From: Candidatus Zymogenaceae bacterium
Lineage (GTDB): Bacteria; Desulfobacterota; Zymogenia; Zymogenales; Zymogenaceae
DNA length: 64,000 bases
Direction of reading: 5' to 3'
Assembly (NCBI GenBank): GCA_016933535.1
Contig: JAFGAS010000072.1
Coordinates: 65,410 to 129,409 of the forward strand
The translations under genes and the position numbers were made by a program. The notes below the pieces were generated by a model, which saw nothing but the letters and a program-made list of their open reading frames with translations, did no database searches and had not been told where the DNA came from. Positions 36,277-44,280 of this stretch are shown here, piece by piece (positions within the stretch are counted from its first letter, which is position 1; every line of letters starts with the position of its first letter).

Positions 36277-37770
36277 TTAACGTGTATCGGTCTCGAGCCT
36301 TTGGTAGATCTGCCGATATCGGTCGTACATCCCGTCGTATATCTCCTTTATTCCGTCCTGCGGCTCGATCGTCTCGTCCCGGTACCGAACCCATGCCCCC
36401 ACGCCCTCATCCACATCCCGGAAGGCACCGCTTCCGACGGCGGCCAGAAGCGCCGCACCGAAGGCCGACCCCTCGTCCATTACGGGAAATCTGACCGGTA
36501 CCCCCAGGACGTTGGAGATAATGCCGGACCAAACCCTGCTTCGCGCGCCGCCCCCCGTCAGGGTCAGCTCGCTCGGCATCTCGGACACTTCCCCGACGGC
36601 TTCGGCCGCCTCCCTGAGGGAAAACGCCACCCCCTCCATGACGGCACGCGCGAAGTGCCCCCCAGAGTGGCTCAGATCAATGCCGTAAAAGAGACCCCGG
36701 GCGCCGGGATTCATATGCGGGGTCCTCTCGCCCATGAGATGGGGCAGGAAAATAAGGCCGTCTGAGCCGGGGGCAATGCGGTCGGCCGCCCGATCGAGGC
36801 GATCAAAGGACTGTCCGCCCGCAAGCGTGTCCCTGAACCACTTCAGCGAGAGCCCGGCCGCAAGCGTCGCCCCCATATGGTAGAAAAGGCCCTCCACGCA
36901 GTGACAAAAGGTGTGTATTTTAAACGGTCGGTTGTTTCCGGTGTCCCCGAGGCTTCCGACGGGCAGCAGTACCTGCCCCCCGGTGCCGATGGTAAGAGAG
37001 GCCGCGCCCGGCCGGATGATGCCGTTTCCGACCGCCTGGACGGGTTGGTCTCCGCCCCCGTAGACCACGGGCACGGATGGTGTGAGGGAAAGCTCCGATG
37101 CGGCGTCGCCTGCCGGTGTCCCCGCCGTGCCGCCGGGACGGTGTATCTCGGGAAGGATATCAGGGGGGATTTCCAGCGCGTCCAGCACCTCGTCGGACCA
37201 CGAGCGCCGGCCGATATCCAGGAGCCCCGTGGCCGAGGCGTCCGTAACGTCGGTGCCGATCGCGCCGGTGAGCCTCATGACGACGTAGTCTTTCGGCTGG
37301 AGGACCTTAACCGTCCGTTCGTAGATCTCCGGCTCGTTTTCCTTTACCCAGAGGATGGAGGGGGCGGTAAATCCCACGGGGATCGGGTTTCTCACGACCC
37401 GCCAAAGCCCCCGGTCCCCCAGCCTTTCCGAGATGAGATCGGCCTGGCCGGTCGCCCGCTTGTCGGCCCACAGGATTGCCGGCCGCAAGGCCCTGCCCGC
37501 CTCTGAGATGAAGACGGCGCTGTGCATCTGGCCCGTCAGGCCCACCGCCGTTATCTCGCAGTCTTTACCGGCGGCCCGCCTTACCGCCCCGGCCGCCGAG
37601 ACGACGGCCCGCCACCAGGCATCCGGGTCCTGCTCGGCGGCCCCCGGCGTCGGGGCTTGGATATCGTAGTCTTTTACGCAGGAGCCCAGGACAAGGCCCT
37701 TTTCCGAGACGAGAACCGCCTTCGTCGTGGAGGTACCGATGTCTATTCCGAGAAAGGCCTGGCGTGCCAT
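36277..37770 (-). CDS. FGGY-family kinase, xylulokinase-like (kinase B)
   Basis: A 497-aa sugar/polyol kinase. The phosphate-1 motif is GIDIGTSTTKAVL. The substrate strand VGLTGQMHSAV is typical of xylulokinases, WADKRA follows, and the C-terminal adenosine motif is LTGGGARSRVW. The ATG at 37770 was chosen over a GTG 18 bases earlier because the sequence from there matches the family opening. It lies between the UroD-like gene and the mannosidase gene. It is the second FGGY kinase of this run and only moderately like kinase A (46501), so the two may act on different sugars. Confidence 0.88.
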   Translation of the reverse strand: MARQAFLGIDIGTSTTKAVLVSEKGLVLGSCVKDYDIQAPTPGAAEQDPDAWWRAVVSAAGAVRRAAGKDCEITAVGLTGQMHSAVFISEAGRALRPAILWADKRATGQADLISERLGDRGLWRVVRNPIPVGFTAPSILWVKENEPEIYERTVKVLQPKDYVVMRLTGAIGTDVTDASATGLLDIGRRSWSDEVLDALEIPPDILPEIHRPGGTAGTPAGDAASELSLTPSVPVVYGGGDQPVQAVGNGIIRPGAASLTIGTGGQVLLPVGSLGDTGNNRPFKIHTFCHCVEGLFYHMGATLAAGLSLKWFRDTLAGGQSFDRLDRAADRIAPGSDGLIFLPHLMGERTPHMNPGARGLFYGIDLSHSGGHFARAVMEGVAFSLREAAEAVGEVSEMPSELTLTGGGARSRVWSGIISNVLGVPVRFPVMDEGSAFGAALLAAVGSGAFRDVDEGVGAWVRYRDETIEPQDGIKEIYDGMYDRYRQIYQRLETDTR

Positions 37771-37895
37771 TGCCTTACCACCCCGCACATTCGGATGAAA
37801 GACACCTGTCCGGTCTGCGGCCTACATTCTTTCCACGGAAGGCCTGTGCACCCGCCGGATCACCCCCGCCCGGGGACTTGAAAACCGCCCCCACA

Positions 37896-39005
37896 TTACC
37901 GCAGCCCCCGCACCAGTTCAAGGAAAAAATTAAAATTGTCCAGCGACACTTCGGGCGGCACGTCATGGTCAAACGAGGGGATATACCCCCCGTGCTTGAG
38001 CATAAAGGGAACCTTGTCCATGACCTCCTTTCTCATCTCGTCCTTGGTCTTGCCCTCGTAAAACTCCCGTTTGTCGATACCGCCGATAATCACGAGAGCG
38101 GGATAGCGTTCGCGCACCTCGCGGATATCCATTCCCGCCTGCACCTCGAAGGGGAGCATCATGTTGACGCCCGCCTCCATAAAGAGTGGGATGAGGAGCC
38201 ACGCGTCCCCGTCGGTGTCCACGCCAAACCACCTGATGTCCGTCTCTGCCCGAACATGGTCTATCACGTCCCGGTAATAAGGGCTCATGAATTCCCTGAA
38301 GGCCGCAGGCGAGATAAGGGGACCGTTCTTGTAGGCCATGTCCTCCCAGAAGTATATCCAGTCGCACCGGGTCCGATCGGCTATCTTCTTGATGAGGACC
38401 TTGTGCATGTGCGCCCACTGGCGGGCGATGGCGTGAAGCAGCTCCGGGTCCCTTCTTATGGCTATCGAAAGCCCCGTGAGCCCCAACAGGTTGCGATATG
38501 TCCCGAACAGGCCGCACAGGACGATCGAGGTGTAGTTGTCGGGCGTGTTCTCGGCCATCGATATCATGATATCCAGGACGGTGGTGAACCGCTCCGGAGT
38601 CTCGGGGTCCAACCTCCATTTGAGCTCTTCGAAATCGGCCATCGTCTTGACCGGGCTGTCGAGGTACTGCGGGATGGTGGAGCGCCCGTCGGTGAAGGTT
38701 TTTGTCGTCTTTCCCCCGGGGTCAATCGAAATCGTAAAAGTATCGGTCTGTTCGATGACGGTGGATTCGAAGGTGGGCATGAAGCCGGGCTCGGTCACGG
38801 CGCTTGGGGCAATCGGCAGCCAGCACATGGGATCGTATCCGAAATAGGGCGGCGCGGAGAAGATCCCCTCCGTCACGGTCTCGGGCATCCCCTCGTTGTG
38901 CCACCGGGCGATCGTCTCGTTCCAGAAACCCATCCCTTCGCGCCGGACGGGGCGGTCAGTCTTTTCGAAACTGCATGTCGCGTGAAAACGTTCTCGCACG
39001 TTCAT
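37896..39005 (-). CDS. Uroporphyrinogen decarboxylase-like (UroD superfamily) protein
   Basis: A 369-aa TIM-barrel protein of the UroD/methyltransferase superfamily. It opens with MNVRERFHATCSFEKTDR and has IYFWEDMAYKNGPLISP, FGVDTDGDAW and MMLPFEVQAGMD late in the barrel. The HxC...C zinc site of MtaA/CmuA corrinoid methyltransferases is not visible; the place is taken by DTDGD. Such variants are common in sugar catabolic clusters and have no firm role. Haem synthesis is unlikely here, since no other haem genes are near. It sits 51 bases after the GRE activase gene. Function unknown. Confidence 0.8.
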   Translation of the reverse strand: MNVRERFHATCSFEKTDRPVRREGMGFWNETIARWHNEGMPETVTEGIFSAPPYFGYDPMCWLPIAPSAVTEPGFMPTFESTVIEQTDTFTISIDPGGKTTKTFTDGRSTIPQYLDSPVKTMADFEELKWRLDPETPERFTTVLDIMISMAENTPDNYTSIVLCGLFGTYRNLLGLTGLSIAIRRDPELLHAIARQWAHMHKVLIKKIADRTRCDWIYFWEDMAYKNGPLISPAAFREFMSPYYRDVIDHVRAETDIRWFGVDTDGDAWLLIPLFMEAGVNMMLPFEVQAGMDIREVRERYPALVIIGGIDKREFYEGKTKDEMRKEVMDKVPFMLKHGGYIPSFDHDVPPEVSLDNFNFFLELVRGLR

Positions 39006-39056
39006 GGCGTCATCTTTTCCATCATAGGCAAAGCATGCCGTTACAAAATCAATATA

Positions 39057-39962
39057 TCAATGATTTATGACCGCTTCAAAACCATTATCCCGTACAAGCC
39101 CGACAAAACCGTCGATCATGTCACCCGACAATTCCCCCATGTTTTGGTATTGAACGCCTCTTCCCAGCTTTTCGTATTTGCTTTTTGCCATGGAATTATA
39201 GGGCATCAGGTGCACGGGGCCCTCGTAGCGCGCCTCTTTCAAAAACCGGCATATTCCCTTCAGTGACGCCCCGTCGGCGTTGAAACCGGGGATCAACGGG
39301 ATCCGGGGGATGATGCGCGGGGGGCCCGCCTTTCTAACGATGGAAACGAAGTTCTCGAGGATTACCCTGTTATCCACCCCGGTGAATCGCTTGTGCGTAT
39401 CCGCATCGGCGTGCTTTATATCATAGAGAAAAAGGTCAATCGTATCGATAAGGGCCGGCATCAGTTCCTTCCCGAAATGGCCGCACGTCTCCAGCGCCGT
39501 GTGTATCTCGCTTTTTTTGAGAAGCCCCGCCGTTTCCAGGAGGAATTCCCTCTGCACCGTCGGCTCGCCCCCGGTGAGCGTAACGCCACCCGAAGACTCG
39601 GTGAAAAAAGGCCTGTCGGCGATTACTTTCTCTACAACGGCCTCGGCGCTCGTTTTATACCCGATCTTTTCGTGGGCGTCGGCCCGGCATACCTTTTCGC
39701 ACAGACCGCACACGACGCATCGCCCCGTATCCCGCCGAACCCCGTCACCCTCAAGGACAAGGGCGTCGTGGGGACATGCCTCGACACAGCTCCCGCATCC
39801 GGCACACCGATCCGCCCGGTAGCCCATTTCGGGTTGGAGCCGCTGTGATTCCGGGTTGTGGCACCATACGCAGGAGAGCGGACACCCCTTGAAAAACACG
39901 CACGTTCGTATCCCGGGCCCGTCGTAGATGGCATATGTCTGTATGTCAAAGACAATTCCCAT
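39057..39962 (-). CDS. Glycyl radical enzyme activating enzyme (radical SAM)
   Basis: A 301-aa activase that installs the glycyl radical on its partner using S-adenosylmethionine and a [4Fe-4S] cluster. The cluster motif CPLSCVWC (Cys27, Cys31, Cys34) follows the family opening IQTYAIYDGPGIRT. Two extra ferredoxin-like CxxCxxCxxxC sets (Cys53-63 and Cys82-92) are inserted, as in activases of dehydratase/decarboxylase GREs but not of pyruvate formate-lyase. VTLTGGEPT binds SAM. It lies 6 bases after GRE2 and must serve that enzyme. It is the only activase in the window and may also act on GRE1 and GRE3. Confidence 0.93.
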   Translation of the reverse strand: MGIVFDIQTYAIYDGPGIRTCVFFKGCPLSCVWCHNPESQRLQPEMGYRADRCAGCGSCVEACPHDALVLEGDGVRRDTGRCVVCGLCEKVCRADAHEKIGYKTSAEAVVEKVIADRPFFTESSGGVTLTGGEPTVQREFLLETAGLLKKSEIHTALETCGHFGKELMPALIDTIDLFLYDIKHADADTHKRFTGVDNRVILENFVSIVRKAGPPRIIPRIPLIPGFNADGASLKGICRFLKEARYEGPVHLMPYNSMAKSKYEKLGRGVQYQNMGELSGDMIDGFVGLVRDNGFEAVINH

Positions 39963-39968
39963 CGTCGG

Positions 39969-42548
39969 TCATCCGTTCTTAACGTGTTCGGAGCGGGAGA
40001 TGATCTCGTCCTGTATTTCTTTGCCCAGGTCGACGAAATAGGCGCTGTATCCGCCGACCTTCACGATAAGGTCCCGATACTGCTCGGGCTGGCCCTGGGC
40101 GCATTTGAGCACCTCCGTCGATGCGACGGTCGGCTGGAGCTGCTGCCCCCCGAGCTTGAAGTAGGTGCGGATGAGCGATGAATATTTCTTGCGGGCCTCC
40201 TCGGTTTCCCCCACGGCCGACGGATGCAGCCTGACGTTTACCGCGCATCCCAGGACGTGCGTGAAATCCAGCGCCGCCACGGACGTGAGTACCCCGGTCA
40301 GTCCCCGGTTGTCGACATTGTAGGGATTGCAGCTGGCGGCATAGGGCCTGGCGGCCTTCCTGCCGTCTGGCGTTGCCAGGGAAACGCGGCCGTCGAACGT
40401 GTGGGACGTCATGCTGTTGACAAACGGCGCATACGGTCCGCCCTTGAATGTCTTGTAACGATAGGTGTCTTCAAAAAGCCTCGTGGTGAGCTCACGGGCC
40501 AGGCCGTCCGATTCCCGATTACCGTTTCCCCATTTGCCGTCCAGCGCCGTAATCATCCGGTGGATATCCTCATACCCGGCGAAATTATGGTCGACGGCGT
40601 CGATAAGCTGTCCGAATCCGAAGGCCTTTTTTTCGAAAACGAGTTTCTTGATGACGTACAGGGAATCGACGACATTGGCAATGCTGTTCATAAACAGGAT
40701 TCCCTCAAGGTCGTAGACCGCCCCCGCGCGCGTCACGTCCCGCTTGTTGTCCAGACACCCCCGCATGAAGATGGATATATAGGGAGCGGGCAGCATCTCG
40801 GCGTAGAGCCGATCCCTGATTTGGGATGCCCGGACGATAAGCCGTATCATGTTTTTCGCCTGCAGCACATAGGCGTCCAGGAACTCGTTAAACGAGCCGA
40901 AGGCATCCGGATCGCCGGTCTTCAAACCCACGCCCCGGACGAATCCCACAAGGGTCTTTGCGTCGCCGTTCCTCAGCGTTATATCGAGCGTCCGGGCCAT
41001 GAGGAGCGCAGAAAATCCGATCCCCCCGGTCTTGCCCGGTGCGCACATATCTACGCATCCCGTGATGGCGTAGTTATTGGCATCGGCCGGAGAGAATCCC
41101 CTCTTTTTCATCGCGGCGATGGATATGTCGTCGTTCATCAGGGAAATGCTCGATGTCCCGCTATAGTGGAGGTCGGCGACCGCAAGCATGAGGTCTTTCG
41201 GGCAATTTTGATGAATCCTCACCACGATGTTGAGCGCCGTCTTCGAGCGGTGCGCCGCCTCCATGATGAGATAGGTCAGCTCGTTGGTGGCATCGTCTCC
41301 CCGGGGCGTGACTCCCCCCAGTGTTACCGGCTCGGAGCCTTCGTACCGCTGGCCGAAGGTCCCCTGATAGTTGGAGTCGGGGCGCATGTTATGGGTCATG
41401 ATCTTGAGGAGGAGCTCCTCGAGGAGTCGGCGCGCCTCGTCCCTCGTGATCCTGCCCTCGCGGATGTCCTTTTCGTAGTAGGGGTAGAAGTATTGGTCTA
41501 GGCGGCCGGGCGCGTGCACGTTGAAAGGAAGGGCCAACTCCACCGCGGTTTTGACCGTCCAGTAGGATTGTACCGCCTCCCTGAAGTTACCCGCGGGCAT
41601 GAGCGGAACCGACGCGGTGTTTTGTGCCATGACCCGGAGGATATCCTTTCTCTCCGGATCGTTCTCGTGCTCATAGGCCTTTTGTACGTAGTCTTTAAGC
41701 CGCTCGCAAAACGTGACGACGCCGGAAAGTGCGGCCTCCTGGGACCGCAGGAAGCCAAGCTCCTCAGGCGTGTTACCGCCCTGCCCGATCTTTTTTCGCA
41801 CATCCTGCCTGATGGCCAGGAGGCCCTTTTTCAACGGTGTCTCGTGATCGAGGATCAGGTGTCCCTGCCACACCCCCATGGCGGCCCCGAGCGATATGAC
41901 GATGTCCTTTCGGGAGGTCGTCGAAGGCAGCGATGCCGAGAAGCCCTCCATGTCGCCCGTGAATATCTTCCCCTCCGCCAGCCGCTTTTTCAGGATATCC
42001 ACGACGGTCTTGCCCCGCCAGTAACCGAGGATATCTCCCAGCAGGATCCTTTTGTCCCGCCTTGATATCGTGCACGGGTTGACGCACCTTTTTGACATCG
42101 TGGTGGTGCCGATGGACGGCATCGCGGCACCTGCGGCCTTCGTCTCCCTGAGGCTCCTCAACAAGGACGAAAGTCCGGATTTCCTGATCATATAGGCGAT
42201 GAACCTGAGATTATCCTTGAGGATATGGGAAATCATCGTCCTCTTTTTCAGCTCGACGGAAAATACGTCGTTGAAGAGCCCCCGCTCCACGTCGATGGGA
42301 ATCCCGAGAAAGTGCTCGGTCCAGGCGCCGGCGATTCGATCATCGGGATCGATAAAGAAATCCATCTTTTCATAGACGTTTTTCATCGCCAGGGCGACGC
42401 GCTCCCCGTTAGAAAGGCCGCTTCGCTCGGTTTCCCGCCATGACTCGGTATAATACCGGGCCCGTTGGATGGAGATGACCGCCACCTCGTCGAGGTAGCG
42501 GTGCCTGAGCCTCCCTATCCGTTCACCTGTTTCTGAATGGACGTCCAT
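39969..42548 (-). CDS. Glycyl radical enzyme 2 (CVD-type active site)
   Basis: An 859-aa GRE. The thiyl cysteine is Cys498 in AITGCVDMCAPGKT; Asp500 stands where known dehydratases and choline lyase have Glu, and Cys502 is an additional conserved cysteine. The glycyl site is KVGGYSAYF with Gly833, and the extreme C-terminus DEIISRSEH is typical. Other well-kept pieces are MGVWQGHLILDH, YEGSEPVTLGG and LMNDDISIAAM. The length and N-terminus (MDVHSETGERIGRLRHRY) match GRE3 and the scar at 44067-44256. It lies 23 bases after the second GPH symporter and 6 before the activase. A sugar or polyol dehydratase is inferred from the neighbours, not shown. Confidence 0.92.
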   Translation of the reverse strand: MDVHSETGERIGRLRHRYLDEVAVISIQRARYYTESWRETERSGLSNGERVALAMKNVYEKMDFFIDPDDRIAGAWTEHFLGIPIDVERGLFNDVFSVELKKRTMISHILKDNLRFIAYMIRKSGLSSLLRSLRETKAAGAAMPSIGTTTMSKRCVNPCTISRRDKRILLGDILGYWRGKTVVDILKKRLAEGKIFTGDMEGFSASLPSTTSRKDIVISLGAAMGVWQGHLILDHETPLKKGLLAIRQDVRKKIGQGGNTPEELGFLRSQEAALSGVVTFCERLKDYVQKAYEHENDPERKDILRVMAQNTASVPLMPAGNFREAVQSYWTVKTAVELALPFNVHAPGRLDQYFYPYYEKDIREGRITRDEARRLLEELLLKIMTHNMRPDSNYQGTFGQRYEGSEPVTLGGVTPRGDDATNELTYLIMEAAHRSKTALNIVVRIHQNCPKDLMLAVADLHYSGTSSISLMNDDISIAAMKKRGFSPADANNYAITGCVDMCAPGKTGGIGFSALLMARTLDITLRNGDAKTLVGFVRGVGLKTGDPDAFGSFNEFLDAYVLQAKNMIRLIVRASQIRDRLYAEMLPAPYISIFMRGCLDNKRDVTRAGAVYDLEGILFMNSIANVVDSLYVIKKLVFEKKAFGFGQLIDAVDHNFAGYEDIHRMITALDGKWGNGNRESDGLARELTTRLFEDTYRYKTFKGGPYAPFVNSMTSHTFDGRVSLATPDGRKAARPYAASCNPYNVDNRGLTGVLTSVAALDFTHVLGCAVNVRLHPSAVGETEEARKKYSSLIRTYFKLGGQQLQPTVASTEVLKCAQGQPEQYRDLIVKVGGYSAYFVDLGKEIQDEIISRSEHVKNG

Positions 42549-42571
42549 AATGTCCCCCGCCTGTGCGTTTC

Positions 42572-43966
42572 CTATTTTTTCGATTCTTCCCGCTGCCTGA
42601 TTTCGTCCAGCATCCTGCCGTGCATCTCGGCGTCAATCGGGAACAGCGAGATAAGGACGATACCGATAATAATGAACCCCACCGGGATCAGGGTCAACAG
42701 CAGCCTGATCCCCATGAGCGACTGTTCGGTCTGCTCGATATTTGCCGTGTAGCCGACGTGGCTCAACACGAGTCCGACAATGAAGGCGGCCAGGGCGGCC
42801 GGAAATTTCTGGCAGAACATAAAGGCCCCGTAAATTAATCCCTCCCGGCGAAGCCCCGTCTTCCACTGGGAATATTCCACGGTGTCGGGCACCATGGACC
42901 AGGACGAAAGCCAGTTTGCCGCCATGCCCGCCGCACCGAGGAAAAAGAGAAAGAGCGTCAGGTATATGTTCTTTTCCCCGAAAAAGAATATGAGCACGAG
43001 CACCACGGCAAAGCTCCCTATCCCCAGGTTATACGCATATTTCTTGCTCTTTTTTGTTGCGAGCTTCACGAACAGCGGCATGAAGGCGATAGCCGTGACA
43101 AACAGACACATGAACGCCACGGGTATCATCGCCTCGTTCTTGAGGTTATATTTGAAGTAGTAGTTAACCACCGCCGCCGTGGTCAGAACTGCCGTGACGT
43201 GTGAGATGGTTCCCGCGGCCAGGATTAAAAACGGCTTGTTTGAGGTAATCACCCTGAGATTTTCCATGAAAGACAATACTTCTTCTTTCGGGTGCGCTAC
43301 CCGTTCCTTGACCGTAAAGAACGTAATAAAAAGGACCACCATGATCAAGATACCGTAGACGATCCCGGTGTACCGAAATCCCAGAACCTGATCCCCGTTG
43401 CCGAGAAGGCCGACGAGCGGCAGTGTCGCCCCCGCGGCCACGAGCGTCCCAAAGATGGCAAAGGACATCCGGTATCCCGTCACGACCGACCGCTCCTTGG
43501 AATCCAGCGTCATGTCCGCGGTCAATGCCCCGTAGGGAACATTGACAATCGTAATCGCCGTGCAAAAGAGAACGAACGTGACCAGGCCGTAGATGACCTT
43601 TAGATTTTCGGAGCCCAGAGACGGTGAATAGAAGACCAGCATAAAGGTAACCCCAAGGGGAATTGCGCCCAGGAGGATATACGGACGCTTGCTTCCCCAT
43701 CGGGATTTCGTATGATCGCATATATATCCCATCATGGGGTCGCTGACCGCGTCCCAGATCTTCGAATAGAACATGATCATGCCCGCCACCCCCGCGGCAA
43801 TCCCGAACACATCGGTAAAGAAGAAAATAAGATAGAGAGCCGTTGCCTGATAGGCGATGTTAAACGAAAGGTCTCCGACCCCGTATCCGAGCTTCATTCG
43901 TGTCGACAGTCGATCATCGGCTGGGTTCTTCGCGGCCTCAGTGGTTGCCGGGCGATGTTCCTTCAT
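42572..43966 (-). CDS. GPH-family sugar:cation symporter, tandem copy 2
   Basis: A 464-aa, 12-helix sodium or proton symporter. The opening MKLGYGVGDLSFNIAYQATALYL and the loop IWDAVSDPMMGYICDHTKSRWGSKRPYILLG define the family. It is roughly four-fifths identical to the copy at 44281, with the most divergence at the N-terminus and in the middle loop. The ribosome-binding site AAGGAGATACCC is almost the same as that of the other copy, and so is about 75 bases of the leader. It directly precedes GRE2, which suggests that it imports that enzyme's substrate. Confidence 0.9.
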   Translation of the reverse strand: MKEHRPATTEAAKNPADDRLSTRMKLGYGVGDLSFNIAYQATALYLIFFFTDVFGIAAGVAGMIMFYSKIWDAVSDPMMGYICDHTKSRWGSKRPYILLGAIPLGVTFMLVFYSPSLGSENLKVIYGLVTFVLFCTAITIVNVPYGALTADMTLDSKERSVVTGYRMSFAIFGTLVAAGATLPLVGLLGNGDQVLGFRYTGIVYGILIMVVLFITFFTVKERVAHPKEEVLSFMENLRVITSNKPFLILAAGTISHVTAVLTTAAVVNYYFKYNLKNEAMIPVAFMCLFVTAIAFMPLFVKLATKKSKKYAYNLGIGSFAVVLVLIFFFGEKNIYLTLFLFFLGAAGMAANWLSSWSMVPDTVEYSQWKTGLRREGLIYGAFMFCQKFPAALAAFIVGLVLSHVGYTANIEQTEQSLMGIRLLLTLIPVGFIIIGIVLISLFPIDAEMHGRMLDEIRQREESKK

Positions 43967-44066
43967 GGGTATCTCCTTATTCAGTCTCTACTGGAAAATT
44001 CGTCGCTATACTCCAACAATATCTCTTTCCGGCTCTACGACTTGTTAGAACTCCTCTCGTACGGCT
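43967..44066 (-). repeat. Leader duplicated with the one before the other symporter
   Basis: This leader aligns with 45676-45776 over its whole length. Shared parts include CGTAGAGC followed by a purine run and TATTGTT, an AATTTT block, and GAGATACCCATG at the symporter start. It marks the 5' edge of the duplicated symporter copy. Confidence 0.7.
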
Positions 44067-44256
44067 TCAGCAAACCCCTGCTGTTGCCGCAGGGAGCGTA
44101 TCACGTTCCTTCATGATAGTCACGGAGAATGCGGCAACCGAGCCGTTCGGAGAACGTGATAACGACGTCCAGTGCCGTTTCCCGGGGCACCTCGTGGTCG
44201 CGGTAGTGATGCCTGAGCCTGGCTATCCGCTCACTCGTATCTTGATGGGTGTCCAT
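44067..44256 (-). pseudogene. Scar: GRE gene start fused to deoC gene end
   Basis: A minus-strand frame from ATG at 44256 reads MDTHQDTSERIARLRHHY, matching the GRE2 N-terminus at most positions. It continues with ETALDVVITFSERL, similar to GRE2 residues 271-284 (AALSGVVTFCERL). From about 44141 down to 44067 the DNA aligns without gaps to the last 75-90 bases of the DeoC gene at 45777. In the deoC frame it reads SVAAFSVTIMKERDTLP, against SAVSIMQECDAPP in the intact gene. It is thus the remains of a GRE-to-deoC block from which the middle was deleted. The GRE-frame open stretch is only 51 codons (44101-44256). It begins 24 bases after symporter copy 1, the same spacing as between symporter copy 2 and GRE2. 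Confidence 0.8.
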
Positions 44257-44280
44257 ACTATTGCTCGCTTTCGTATCGTG

